A stretch of 64,000 nt of DNA from JANQNX01 sp040217095 (GCA_965229565.1 OZ245888.1:1116001-1180000); one strand, 5' to 3'. Shown: positions 42,705 through 51,901, counted from the stretch's first letter. Notes: a model not told the origin generated them from the letters alone. Translations and numbers: made by a program.

Positions 42705-44030
42705 ATGTCATCACGATCGAGTATTGAACAGGGCCTTGGCTGGCTTTACGACCAGGTCAACGGCGAGGAGGATGCCCGCGTCTGCAAGGACATCCCGGAC
42801 GCTGCCTGTGTTGAACAGCCGCGTAACTTTTTCGCCTACCTGCTGGCCAATTTTTGTAACAAGGTATCGGATGAAATGGTCAGCGCGCGTATCACCTTGC
42901 CCTGGTTATTCCATGTACTCGGGGTACCGCTCAGCTTTGCCGGCTTCCTGGTGCCTATTCGCGAGGCCGGCGTGCTGTTACCGCAGCTGTTTGTTGCGGC
43001 CTACGTGCGTGCCATGACGCATCGAAAAATTGTCTGGATTGTAGGTGCAGTATTATCAGCATTGGCACTGTTCTGTATGGCGACGGTGGCGAGTTTAAGC
43101 AGCGGTGCGGTTGCCGGCTGGCTATTAACCCTGTGCCTGGTATTTTACAGTCTTGCCCGTGGCCTCTGTTCCGTGTCGGCCAAGGATGTGCTGGGCAAAA
43201 CCATTTCCAAGACCAGGCGTGGCAGACTCATGGGCTATAGCGCATCGGTAGCGGGCGTGGCGACGTTGCTGATTGGCTTGTCCTTACAGGCAAACTGGCT
43301 GGATAACCAGGACCAAACAGTATTGGTGGTTATCATATTCAGTGCGGGTGTACTGTGGTTACTGGCACTGGCGAGCTTTGCGTTTATTGTCGAGCCAGCC
43401 GGTGCGACTGAAGGCGGTGGCAACGCGGTGATAGAGGCATTGCGCAGTCTGCGCATCATTATTGATGATAGCGAGTTTCGCCAATACCTGGTCAGTCGTA
43501 TTCTGTTATTGAGTGTGGCACTGGTCATCCCGTTCTACGTGTTACTGGTACAACAGAATTTTGAAGGAGCATTGTCCACACTGGGTATCTTGATCATCGT
43601 CAATGGCCTGGCTGGCAGTTTGAGTGCGCCGTTGCTCGGTGCCATGGCCGATTCGGACAGTCGACTGGTAATGGTGCTGGCTGCGTTGGTGGCCGGCGTG
43701 GTTGGCCTGGTTACCTGTGGCTGGAGTATGTTTTTTCCCGATATCTCTTATGCCCAGTACCTGGTTTACATACTGTTCTTCCTGGTTGAACTTGCGCATG
43801 GTGCCAGTCGCCTGGGACGCAAGGTGTACCTGGTAGACATGGCCAATACCGGTAACCGTGCTCAGTATGTCGCTGTGAGTAATACCGTCATTGGTATTGT
43901 GATGCTGTTTGCCGGTGCCATTGGTGTGATTGCCGATATCTATTCGGTCGAGGCGGTGATATTGCTGTTATCAGTTATCTCACTGCTGGCGAGTATCTAC
44001 ATTGCGCGCATGCGTAATGTCAGCGGCTGA
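42705..44030 (+). CDS. Major-facilitator-superfamily-like transporter
   Basis: 441 residues with about ten to twelve membrane spans and a short cytosolic N-terminus (EEDARVCKDIPDA). Positive loops RKIVW near 107 and KTRRGRLMG near 166 match the MFS loop after span 2/4 patterns. Possibly a sugar or metabolite permease; substrate unknown. Confidence 0.85.
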   Translation: MSSRSSIEQGLGWLYDQVNGEEDARVCKDIPDAACVEQPRNFFAYLLANFCNKVSDEMVSARITLPWLFHVLGVPLSFAGFLVPIREAGVLLPQLFVAAYVRAMTHRKIVWIVGAVLSALALFCMATVASLSSGAVAGWLLTLCLVFYSLARGLCSVSAKDVLGKTISKTRRGRLMGYSASVAGVATLLIGLSLQANWLDNQDQTVLVVIIFSAGVLWLLALASFAFIVEPAGATEGGGNAVIEALRSLRIIIDDSEFRQYLVSRILLLSVALVIPFYVLLVQQNFEGALSTLGILIIVNGLAGSLSAPLLGAMADSDSRLVMVLAALVAGVVGLVTCGWSMFFPDISYAQYLVYILFFLVELAHGASRLGRKVYLVDMANTGNRAQYVAVSNTVIGIVMLFAGAIGVIADIYSVEAVILLLSVISLLASIYIARMRNVSG

Positions 44031-44032
44031 GT

Positions 44033-44491
44033 TTATTCCGGCTGGTAGTGAACAACGTTTTCCTGTTCGTTGGCATCATTACGGCTGACGATAGCGATGG
44101 CCGGTTCTGTTTCGCTAAGGTTGCGTGGCTGATGCGGCACATTGGGCGGGATAAAAATAAAGTCACCGGATTCATTGATGACTGATTTTTCCAGGTCTTT
44201 ACCAAAGCGGGTTTCAACCCGGCCCTGTACCAGGTACACCGCGGACTCAAACCCGTCATGGTAGTGTGCCTCAGCCGCGCCGCCTGGCGGGATGATCACC
44301 AGGTTCATTGATAAACCGGTCGCGCCGGCCGTGTCACTTGAGATACCAACGAACTGTTTCAATTTTTGTTTCGACAGAATTTCCTCGGGTGACTTCACCG
44401 TGATGACATCACCATCCAGTGCATGGTCAGACTCACCGGCATGAAGACTGCCAGGGAGTAACAATACAAACATTAAAAAAATAGATTTCAT
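44033..44491 (-). CDS. Exported cupin-domain protein
   Basis: 152 residues: a signal peptide (KSIFLMFVLLLPGSLHA, cleavage near 18), then one small cupin domain: PPGGAAEAHYHDGFESAVYLVQGRVE with metal-ligand His pair and Glu, and a FIFIPPNVPHQPRN second motif. Periplasmic metal-binding protein; ligand unknown. ATG 44491 has AGGA 9 nt upstream. Convergent with the MFS gene (2 bp apart). Confidence 0.87.
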   Translation of the reverse strand: MKSIFLMFVLLLPGSLHAGESDHALDGDVITVKSPEEILSKQKLKQFVGISSDTAGATGLSMNLVIIPPGGAAEAHYHDGFESAVYLVQGRVETRFGKDLEKSVINESGDFIFIPPNVPHQPRNLSETEPAIAIVSRNDANEQENVVHYQPE

Positions 44492-44663
44492 GTGATTGTT
44501 CCTGCTATCGATGCTGTAAACGTCTGCTGTTTCGTTCATTAACCTCTGGTACATTCGATAAGATTACTGCCGGCACGTCAAGATGTACGCAACCACCACT
44601 GCCGGAAACAATCACCTGCCTGCTAGTCGACCGCGCCTGTTAACCGGGCACACCGACAATATT

Positions 44664-45656
44664 TCAAACATCAAGTCCCTCGGCCTTGACGACCTCGGTT
44701 AGTGCCGTCTCCATGATGGCACGCGCGTGACCGGTCATTTTGCCAAGCATGGCATGTAGCTCGGCGTCTTTCAGGCCCCGGTTTTCGCATTGCTCACTGT
44801 ATACCTCGAACTGCACCAGTTTCAGGATCAGGCTGGACAAATGCTGAGGACATTCGCACTTGATGGTGCTGGATGCCGAAGACAATTTGATCAATTGCTT
44901 GTTACTGTACAACCGGGTCGGTGCCGGCCCGGTAATGGAAATATCCTGCCCGGCACTGGGTTGAATCCGTGTGTTCTCGATCAGGTGCTTGATCTCGGCA
45001 TGCAAGTGTTCCACCGTGATGGGGGCAGGGACCAGGTTATAATGCGAGTTATTCAGTAACCGCTTGGCGGCACTGTTGGTAAAGCCGTAGACCAGCAGCA
45101 TCTTGCCGGCACCGGAACTCCGGTACAGTTCATCTATCTCTGCCAACTTGTCTTCGTGGATGGCAGGATACTCGACGATTAGAATATCTACGGGCTTACC
45201 TTTATGCTCTGCCATGTATTCGTCCTGGCTGTTGTAAAGACCGACGAAATCGAGACGACTGTCTTCAATCTGGTTATGTTCTAGCTGTAGTGGCAATACA
45301 TCACCAATCACGGCCACGCTGACCGACTTGCCGATATTGTTGACATTGGCCTGTTTAACCTGGGCATTGTTCTGGTCATGGATATCCAGTCTTTCTACCA
45401 GTTCCTCGTTGGAGAGTTTGGCAATGCTGCCGATGGAATGGCCACGGTCGACCAGCATCTTGAGTAGTGTCAGTCGGTTAATATCCTCGCGCTGGTATAG
45501 CCGATCTGAATTCTCGGACCGAATGGGTACAACCACACTGTAACGACGTTCCCAGATACGCAGCGTATCAACCGGAATATTCGTGATTCTCGATACCGCA
45601 CCGATTTTGAACGTAGTTGGCGCCTTTTTCTGAAACTCATCTGCAATCGTAGACAT
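44664..45656 (-). CDS. MerR-family regulator resembling LitR/CarH-type light/stress regulators
   Basis: 330 residues. The N-terminal winged helix is of the LitR/CarH kind: KIGAVSRITNIPVDTLRIWERRY (signature WERRY), SDRLYQREDINRLTLLKMLVDRGHSI. The middle has a flavodoxin-like fold (about 110-235) without the B12-binding E/DxHxxG motif, so a cobalamin chromophore is not evident. The C-terminal helical part may dimerise. Relatives control photolyase, lipocalin and DUF genes in other gammaproteobacteria. Divergent from nitroreductase with a repeat-bearing 307-bp region between. Confidence 0.88.
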   Translation of the reverse strand: MSTIADEFQKKAPTTFKIGAVSRITNIPVDTLRIWERRYSVVVPIRSENSDRLYQREDINRLTLLKMLVDRGHSIGSIAKLSNEELVERLDIHDQNNAQVKQANVNNIGKSVSVAVIGDVLPLQLEHNQIEDSRLDFVGLYNSQDEYMAEHKGKPVDILIVEYPAIHEDKLAEIDELYRSSGAGKMLLVYGFTNSAAKRLLNNSHYNLVPAPITVEHLHAEIKHLIENTRIQPSAGQDISITGPAPTRLYSNKQLIKLSSASSTIKCECPQHLSSLILKLVQFEVYSEQCENRGLKDAELHAMLGKMTGHARAIMETALTEVVKAEGLDV

Positions 45657-45963
45657 AAGCTGTACTAATCCTGTTGAAATTTGAACTTAGACTAGACAAT
45701 TTGTAGACAACTGTCGATTACGGAACAGAAAACTGTTCATATTATGGACAGAGCAGCAATATAAGGCATTGAAAACCTGTACATTATCTTGAAATAAATT
45801 GTCCAGGACACTATTAAACAGAGCTGAACAGATACGCTATGGCGCGGCCTGGTACGGGTATTTTTGTCATTTCCCAGCCGGCAAAAGCCTGCCGGCACGA
45901 GCTGTAGTATTCGGGTCAGCCGCTGTATTAGACTAGCCTGCAAATCACACGTTACCGACAAAG
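45657..45963. promoter_or_regulatory. Divergent control region with TAGACAA direct repeats
   Basis: 307 bp between the MerR gene and the nitroreductase. TAGACAA occurs twice at 45693-45699 and 45704-45710, an 11-bp spacing, just upstream of the MerR start (possible autoregulatory operator). The related TTAGACTAG occurs at 45687-45695 and again at 45928-45936, 28 bp before the nitroreductase ATG, where TAGACT may serve as a -10. A 7-bp hairpin (GCCGGCA/TGCCGGC, 45877-45896) lies between. No gene is seen here. Confidence 0.4.
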
Positions 45964-46512
45964 ATGGACATCCACACCCTGATCCGCAACCGCCGCACGA
46001 TCCATGATTACGATCCTGACAAACCCGTTGCCGACGACATTATCAAGCAGGCGATAGAGACGGCCTGCTGGGCACCCAATCATCACCTGACAGAACCCTG
46101 GCATTTTTTCCTGCTGGGACAGGAGACCAGGGAAAGCATCTGCGAACTAAACCGTGACATCGTCACTGTCAGCAAGGGCGTCGAAGTCGCGGAAAAAAAA
46201 TACAAGCGCTGGAAAAAGATACCAGGCTGGCTGGTTGTCAGCTGTGACAAATCAAGCGATCAGCTGCGCTTCATGGAAGACTACGCGGCCTGCGCCTGCG
46301 CAATACAGAACATGATGCTATCACTGTGGGACCAGGGCATTGGTATGAAGTGGTCTACCGGTGCCGTAACGCGCGATGAACGATTTTATGAACTGGTATG
46401 GATAGACCCGGAACAGGAACACATCATGGGTATACTCTGGTATGGCTACCCGGCCGAGGTACCGCAAACGGTGCGTAAGCCCGTGACGCAGGTTATGACT
46501 GAGCTACCCTGA
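45964..46512 (+). CDS. Nitroreductase-family NAD(P)H oxidoreductase (YdjA-like)
   Basis: 182 residues, the short nitroreductase (YdjA) type: RNRRTIHDYDPDKPV with FMN-phosphate-binding arginines, ETACWAPNHHLTEPWHFF, a DYAACACAIQNMMLSLWDQG helix and GILWYGYPAEVPQ. Uses FMN to reduce nitro compounds, quinones or similar acceptors. Divergent from the MerR regulator, so it may be its target. Converges with the SRPBCC-CBS gene (9-bp overlap). Confidence 0.92.
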   Translation: MDIHTLIRNRRTIHDYDPDKPVADDIIKQAIETACWAPNHHLTEPWHFFLLGQETRESICELNRDIVTVSKGVEVAEKKYKRWKKIPGWLVVSCDKSSDQLRFMEDYAACACAIQNMMLSLWDQGIGMKWSTGAVTRDERFYELVWIDPEQEHIMGILWYGYPAEVPQTVRKPVTQVMTELP

Positions 46513-47466
46513 GCCTGAACTGAATTCCTCGGTCGCAGCACCGCGTCCGATCTGCATTGCCATCTCTCGCCACTTTCTTCCCTCGATGTACTGATGCATG
46601 GCAGCGGATTCCTGTTCCAGTTCGGCCATCCTGAAATTAATTATATCGCCAATACTGATCACACCTATCAGGCTCTGCTTGTTATCAAGCACCGGCAGGT
46701 GGCGTATACGTCGTTTACTCATCATGGACATCAGCTTGTTAATGCCGTCGTCAAGGTAACTCACGATCACATCATGCGTCATGAATTCACTGGCCGGTTT
46801 ATGCAGGATGGGTGTGCCGCCGGCCCTGGCAATACCGTTGACGACGTCACGCTCTGACAGGATGCCGGCAATGGAACCATCCGGGTTCGTGGCGATGACA
46901 CAACCTATGCGTTTCTCAGTCAATATCTTGCAGGCCTCCTCGATCAGGGTATCTGGTGCTATCGTCATTATGGCCGGGTCCTTGTTCTCGATTATCGTCC
47001 TGGCAGTGATGATGTTGTCGGTATTGGCAAGCTGGATCTTCCTCGCCAGGTTATCGAGTAATTGCCTGGCAAAGATCTCCAGTACCGGGCGGATGCGATA
47101 CTTATCGACCAGGTAACCGAAAGGTCCGAAGCGGGGTGCATATTCATAACGCAGGCTGATCTGAACATTGCGCTGCAATTGCTGCATGCTGATGCTGCGT
47201 TTGATCATCGACACGGGCAACGGATAATTATCCGTATCGATTTGCATGGTACATAAAGACTGTGGTTCCCATTGCTTGCATTCTTCTTCCCAGCAGCGGC
47301 CGCTCTTGTGGTGCACGCGGCGTTTCATATCCTTGCCGCTGGCAGTGAGCTGTTCCACCCGGATAATATCCGGCGCCGCATCGGCAAAGCTCTCGCTATC
47401 TGTCAGGATTTGCCAGATCTTATCGAGGTCACCCTTGACGCGCTTGTCAACTTCGAGGACCAGCAT
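46504..47466 (-). CDS. SRPBCC (START-like) domain fused to a CBS pair
   Basis: 320 residues. Residues about 3-150 form an SRPBCC/polyketide-cyclase-like hydrophobic pocket: VDKRVKGDLDKIWQILTDSESFADAAPDI followed by strands with W-E-E-E-C and a long helix. Residues about 160-300 hold two CBS domains: PDTLIEEACKILTEKRIGCVIAT, GILSERDVVNGIA, HLPVLDNKQSLIGVISIGDI. CBS pairs bind adenine nucleotides, so this looks like a nucleotide-gated ligand-binding protein. No catalytic function evident. Confidence 0.88.
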   Translation of the reverse strand: MLVLEVDKRVKGDLDKIWQILTDSESFADAAPDIIRVEQLTASGKDMKRRVHHKSGRCWEEECKQWEPQSLCTMQIDTDNYPLPVSMIKRSISMQQLQRNVQISLRYEYAPRFGPFGYLVDKYRIRPVLEIFARQLLDNLARKIQLANTDNIITARTIIENKDPAIMTIAPDTLIEEACKILTEKRIGCVIATNPDGSIAGILSERDVVNGIARAGGTPILHKPASEFMTHDVIVSYLDDGINKLMSMMSKRRIRHLPVLDNKQSLIGVISIGDIINFRMAELEQESAAMHQYIEGRKWREMAMQIGRGAATEEFSSGSG

Positions 47467-47594
47467 GCTGCAGTAGATTCAGGTTGGACATAGAATGATT
47501 GTATACCCTAAAACATGTCGCTGCATGGGCCGTGAACCATAACAGGCAGCTACTACTGTTATACTGTGATGACCATAGTCCGAGTGATGCATTG

Positions 47595-49142
47595 ATGATT
47601 ACTGTCCTCGAAAAACCGGCCCCGTTTGGAGGTGGTGTTGCACTACCGCCGAACAAGTCCATGTCACTGCAGGTACCCCTGTCAGATGCCGCCATCCCGG
47701 CGCTATTGACGCTGCCTCTAAGGCAACACATCGGTATCGCGGCGGAGCCACTGGTCAAACCTGGCGATCACGTGTTGACCGGTCAGGTTATTGCACGTTC
47801 GCGCGGTGTCGTTAGTGCACCATTGCATGCCAGCGCTTCCGGTGTTGTCAAGGAGATTGCCGACTATGAACTGCCTTCGCCGTCGCGCGTGGTTGCGCCC
47901 AGCATCGTGATTGAAACCGACGGCGAGGACAACTGGATAGAGACTGAAGCAGACAACCTCGTTGATTACCTGAACACCAGCCCGGTCGCCATACAGCAAC
48001 GTATCCTGCAGTCAGGCATTGTTGGCCTGGGTGGTGCCGGCTTTCCGTCGGCAGTCAAATTGATCCCGGGACTGAGCCTGGAAATTGAGTTGTTGATCAT
48101 CAATGCGGCCGAGTGCGAGCCTTACATCAGTTGTGATGAATCATTGATCAGAAACCATGTTGAGGAATTAATCACGGGTATAGATATCCTGGCCCATGCC
48201 TTGCAGGCAGATGCCTGTGTCATTGCCATCGAAGAAAATAAGATCGAGGCCATTGAAATACTGCAACAAGCCCTGTCCGTACACCCGGCATCCGGTATAG
48301 AGCTGAAGATTATATCCAGCCTGTACCCGGCGGGTGGCGAACGACAGTTGATAAAGTCAATTACCGGAATGGCCGTACCTGCAGATGGATTACCGGTCGA
48401 TATTGGTGTGGTTTGTTATAACGTTGGTACTGCCTATGCCGTGCAGCAGGCCGTGATGAATAACAGGCCACTGGTTAGCCGGGTAGTGACAGTGACTGGT
48501 CCGGGTATTCAGACTCCCTGCAACAAGCACGTACGACTAGGTACCTCCATGGCAGACCTGGTAAAGCAGTGCGGTGGCTATACCGATGATTTTGAATACC
48601 TGATCATGGGTGGGCCCATGATGGGTATTCGGCTGGAAAACGATGCGGTACCTGTTATCAAGACAACCAATTGCCTGCTGGCTGCCGGCAAGCCATTGGT
48701 TGCGACACAGCAGGCCGAGCAACCCTGCATACGCTGTGATGAATGTGCAAACGTGTGCCCGGCCAACCTGCAGCCACAGCAGTTACACTGGCACAGCAAA
48801 GTATTCAATGCAGAACGCTTGCAGGATTACAGGTTATTTGACTGTATTGAATGTGGTTGCTGTTCCTACGTCTGTCCCAGTCACATTCCCCTGGTTGAAC
48901 GCTATCGCCTGGCCAAGTCGACCATCTGGGAAGAGCGCCGCAAGCAAATGGATGCCAGTCATTCCCGCAGAAGGTTCGAGGAAAAGCAGGTACGCGATCA
49001 GCGACGGGCGCTGGCCAGGAAGTCGCGCCGGCAAGCCGGACAAACTGATACAGTAGCGTCTGTTTCAGACAGGGATCGCAAGCAACAGGAGATAGCGGCG
49101 GCGGTCAACCGCGTCAGGAAGAAGCGCGAAGAAAAGGGCTAG
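47595..49142 (+). CDS. rnfC: RnfC/RsxC-type electron-transport subunit, apparently orphan
   Basis: 515 residues. RnfC layout: an N-terminal barrel-sandwich FGGGVALPPNKSM, the FMN/NADH-binding NQO-like domain GLGGAGFPSAVKLIPG and NAAECEPYISCDE, then two 4Fe-4S motifs CIRCDECANVCP and CIECGCCSYVCPS, and a charged C-terminus. RnfC normally works in the membrane RnfABCDGE complex that couples ferredoxin/NADH electron transfer to ion flux, but none of rnfA, B, D, G, E is nearby. ATG 47595 is preferred over a longer in-frame start (47499) because the family begins there. Confidence 0.92.
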   Translation: MITVLEKPAPFGGGVALPPNKSMSLQVPLSDAAIPALLTLPLRQHIGIAAEPLVKPGDHVLTGQVIARSRGVVSAPLHASASGVVKEIADYELPSPSRVVAPSIVIETDGEDNWIETEADNLVDYLNTSPVAIQQRILQSGIVGLGGAGFPSAVKLIPGLSLEIELLIINAAECEPYISCDESLIRNHVEELITGIDILAHALQADACVIAIEENKIEAIEILQQALSVHPASGIELKIISSLYPAGGERQLIKSITGMAVPADGLPVDIGVVCYNVGTAYAVQQAVMNNRPLVSRVVTVTGPGIQTPCNKHVRLGTSMADLVKQCGGYTDDFEYLIMGGPMMGIRLENDAVPVIKTTNCLLAAGKPLVATQQAEQPCIRCDECANVCPANLQPQQLHWHSKVFNAERLQDYRLFDCIECGCCSYVCPSHIPLVERYRLAKSTIWEERRKQMDASHSRRRFEEKQVRDQRRALARKSRRQAGQTDTVASVSDRDRKQQEIAAAVNRVRKKREEKG

Positions 49143-49145
49143 GAC

Positions 49146-49655
49146 TTATTGGGTAAAGAAACGCTGGCGATAACCAAGCAGGATTGTCTCGTTTTCGCCT
49201 TCCGGTTTCAGGTCTACATTGAAAACAAGTGTTTCTTCATGGTTCACCGGCACCTCGCCGATGTAATAGATAGCCAGCGGATCTTTTTCACGAATTTCCC
49301 TGAGCTTTATATCCTTGATCTGGTTGGACAGGTTTTTTACCACGACATTAACCGTAGCCGGGACAGGCTTTTCCGTACCATTGACGTTTTTACGCACTGA
49401 GACATTTAACATAGCGCGATTCTGGCTGCGGGTGATCTGATAGCCGCGTGCTACTTCGACCGGAAGCTGATCGGTTGTCAGCGCATTGACGTGGACGTTG
49501 TAATCACCAATCGTGAGGTTGTGTTCGTTGGGAGCCAGGGTAACGCGGTCAGCTGATTCAGCAGAGCTTGTAGTGGAACCCTGGTCGCAGCCCTGTACGG
49601 CCAGTAACGGGATGAATAAAAGTAAAGACCACTTTTTCACATTCATCTTGAACAT
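49146..49655 (-). CDS. DUF4426 lipoprotein
   Basis: 169 residues: a lipoprotein signal (LLLFIPLLAVQGCDQG, Cys near 20), then a DUF4426 beta-sandwich: GDYNVHVNALTTDQLPVEVARGYQITRS and NHEETLVFNVDLKPEG. Envelope protein of unknown role. ATG 49655 follows GGAGA by 7 nt, so the longer in-frame starts upstream are not used. Converges with rnfC (3 bp). Confidence 0.88.
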   Translation of the reverse strand: MFKMNVKKWSLLLFIPLLAVQGCDQGSTTSSAESADRVTLAPNEHNLTIGDYNVHVNALTTDQLPVEVARGYQITRSQNRAMLNVSVRKNVNGTEKPVPATVNVVVKNLSNQIKDIKLREIREKDPLAIYYIGEVPVNHEETLVFNVDLKPEGENETILLGYRQRFFTQ

Positions 49656-49847
49656 TGATGTCTCCATACAACTTGATTTGCGTTTAACTATACTACAGAA
49701 AGATCGCTGATTCATAACGTATTCTGCCCACACATGAGTGCTGCACTGCCAAAGATAACCGGGCATGCATAAAGTAGCTATTTTCAGAATTATTGCCCAT
49801 GGCCGCTATATAAGGAGTGTAAGTTACAAAGACGGGACTAAGCTCGA

Positions 49848-50276
49848 ATGATGAAGGTAATTTTCAGTGGTATGTTATGCAGTGTGCTATTCCTGGGTTC
49901 AGCACAGGCGGGTGGCGAAGAGACAGGCATGATGAAACCGGCCAGAGGCTCGGTCTATGCCTTTTTGCTTGAGGGCTTGAAGCTACTCGCAGACGGTGAT
50001 GTCGAGGGATGGATTGCCGGCTACTGTGACGGTTTTCGACTGTGCAAGAACGAGGCTGAACTCGCCATGATCCGCAATTATCGTGCACCCTTGCAGAAGA
50101 AGATTGCGCCGACCTGCCTGAAGGACGGCGAACGGGCACTCGATATAGCCAGGGTGATCGGTGACCCGGAGATAGACATCGCGGTCAAGGTCTACCTGGT
50201 ATGTGACCCGCAAGTCCCACCGCGTTTTTACTCGTTACGCAAAACAGCCGACCATTGGTTTTTTATCAGTCTCTAG
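49848..50276 (+). CDS. Exported protein of unknown function
   Basis: 142 residues: a signal peptide (VIFSGMLCSVLFLGSAQA, cleavage near 22), then a helical Cys-containing domain with GWIAGYCDGFRLCKNEAELAMIRNY and a closing VKVYLVCDPQVPPRFYSLR. I do not recognise a family. Possibly precedes the solute-binding gene as a small operon. Confidence 0.7.
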   Translation: MMKVIFSGMLCSVLFLGSAQAGGEETGMMKPARGSVYAFLLEGLKLLADGDVEGWIAGYCDGFRLCKNEAELAMIRNYRAPLQKKIAPTCLKDGERALDIARVIGDPEIDIAVKVYLVCDPQVPPRFYSLRKTADHWFFISL

Positions 50277-50349
50277 AATAAAACGGTCTCTTGAAATAAG
50301 TCAGGCAGACTGTTGCCTCGGTTATCCGTTAAACTGTGGTAAACACATC

Positions 50350-51123
50350 ATGGAACCTGCAATGCGACGGTTATTTCCTGTTACGTTCCTGTGCCTGTTT
50401 ACGGCGCTGGTATTTGCCAATGACAAACCCCTGCGCCTGGGGCTGGAACACTGGCCACCTTACATGGACCGTTTCCATGAGGATCACGGAGCCGCGGCCG
50501 AGCTGGTGATGACGGCATTACACCGGGCCGGTTACCAGTTCAGCATCAATTACGATAACTGGTCGCATACACTGCAGGGTACAGAGCTGGGTGTATTCGA
50601 TATCATCGTGGCGGGCTGGTATACCGAACCCCGCACCAGCCAGTTTGTCTACAGCAAACCATACCTTTATAACCGCATCAGTTTTATCAAGCGCAAGGAT
50701 GATAATATTCAGTTCAACAGCCTGGCAGATCTTCGTGGTGAACTAATCGGTACCGTCAACAAGTATGCCTATGGTGAAGAATTTGACCGTTCCAACTTAC
50801 TAATAAAATTACCGGTTAATCATCTGGTACAGAACCTGTCTTTGTTGCAACAGGGCAAGATCGATCTAACCCTGGATGATGAACTGGTCATACGCCACCA
50901 GTTGCGGACTTACATGCCAGGGACAGCCGACCAGTTTGCTTTCCTGGAAAAGCCTGTCACGGTAAGGGGTCTGCACATCCTGGTCAGTCGCAAGCGTGAT
51001 GACCATGAAAAGATCGTGGCTGACTTTGACCGGGTCGTGCAGGAAATGCGGCTGGATGGCAGTTTTGAAAAGGTGTTACAAAAATACGAATCGGGTTATC
51101 GATTCCTGACTGAAACGGATTAA
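50350..51123 (+). CDS. Periplasmic solute-binding protein, family 3-like
   Basis: 257 residues: a short signal peptide (RLFPVTFLCLFTALVFA, cleavage near 24), then an amino-acid-type binding fold: LRLGLEHWPPYMDRFHEDHGAAAELVMTAL, FDIIVAGWYTEPRTSQFVYSKPY, LADLRGELIGTVNKYAYGEEFD and a final LQKYESGYRF. No permease or ATPase gene adjoins, so it may feed a chemoreceptor or enzyme. Start uncertain (ATG 50350 or 50362). Confidence 0.87.
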   Translation: MEPAMRRLFPVTFLCLFTALVFANDKPLRLGLEHWPPYMDRFHEDHGAAAELVMTALHRAGYQFSINYDNWSHTLQGTELGVFDIIVAGWYTEPRTSQFVYSKPYLYNRISFIKRKDDNIQFNSLADLRGELIGTVNKYAYGEEFDRSNLLIKLPVNHLVQNLSLLQQGKIDLTLDDELVIRHQLRTYMPGTADQFAFLEKPVTVRGLHILVSRKRDDHEKIVADFDRVVQEMRLDGSFEKVLQKYESGYRFLTETD

Positions 51124-51197
51124 AAAAAGGCCGGGGAAACAGCTCCTCCTCGCAGTGGCAGTTGGTGCAAACCGCCTGATAAAACTGTATCCCCGGC
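51122..51197 (-). terminator. Inverted repeat with a minus-strand T-run
   Basis: GCCGGGGA (51130-51137) pairs with TCCCCGGC (51190-51197), extended by CAG (51140-51142)/CTG (51185-51187), with a ~42-nt loop. On the minus strand it is followed by C and seven T (from 51122-51128), resembling a large-loop terminator for the small gene at 51324-51635. The long loop makes this less certain. Confidence 0.4.
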
Positions 51198-51323
51198 AAA
51201 CACATGGGTAGTGTACTTATGATTAGAAAGACATGTAGCCAAAGATTCAGAAATGAGAAACCTGACCGATTATTGATCAGTACAATGTATTTACACATGG
51301 AGTCAGCTGTCTGTTGACAGCAA

Positions 51324-51635
51324 TCAGGTGTGGCCGAAGCAGGCCCTGTTTTTCTCGGTCTGGTTAATAGAATGCATTGTGTGTCGAGCGCATTCGTCAC
51401 CCATTATGTCCCTGAGATAAATAAAATGTGTCAGCATCAGGAACAGCAGCAAGGTGATTAACAGGAAACTGATATTGCTATCAGCGATTTCCAGCATGTG
51501 TCCCATTGCCTGCAAGGCACAACCCGAGAACAGCACGATGAATCCAACCAGTCCATCCAGGTATTGGCGGGCACGGTTAAATAATAATTCCGCGCGATGC
51601 TGCTCGGTATCGTCAGTTAACAGGTCAGTGTTGAT
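51324..51635 (-). CDS. Small two-span membrane protein, start uncertain
   Basis: An open frame of 103 residues with two hydrophobic segments (LDGLVGFIVLFSGCALQAM near 33-51 and FLLITLLLFLMLTHFIYL near 62-79), a helical polar N-terminus and a Cys-containing tail. No ATG is found; GTG 51536 would remove the N-terminal helix and half the first span. The frame opens at ATC 51635 right after a TAA (51636-51638). I do not recognise a family. Confidence 0.55.
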   Translation of the reverse strand: MNTDLLTDDTEQHRAELLFNRARQYLDGLVGFIVLFSGCALQAMGHMLEIADSNISFLLITLLLFLMLTHFIYLRDIMGDECARHTMHSINQTEKNRACFGHT

Positions 51636-51901
51636 TTACCCACTCGCCAGTAACGCCATGCCGACAAGTACGATTCCTCCCCTGTTATAGATCAGGTTGG
51701 TAGTGATAGAGATTGTATATGTCCCTTCCATACATCTTTCATAATTAAAAGCGCGTTATCTGAATGCTGCTGTATTATTGGCAGGCATTGATTATTATTC
51801 GATGATATTTCAATAGCTTATTGGTTTATAAAGTGATAAATGGCACGAGAGTGTTTTTGTTGTATTGTGACTAGCTAAAGAATTGCCTGTACATCTAACT
51901 C

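Noticed and set aside
44664..45656. Typical metal-sensing MerR
   Set aside because: The conserved metal-binding C-terminal cysteines are absent and the middle domain is large, so it fits LitR/CarH-like regulators better.
51140..51260. CxxCH heme-like motif (CTNCHC) on the minus strand
   Set aside because: It sits in the loop of an inverted repeat inside a frame that otherwise covers the 3' part of the solute-binding gene; no signal peptide or further cytochrome features.
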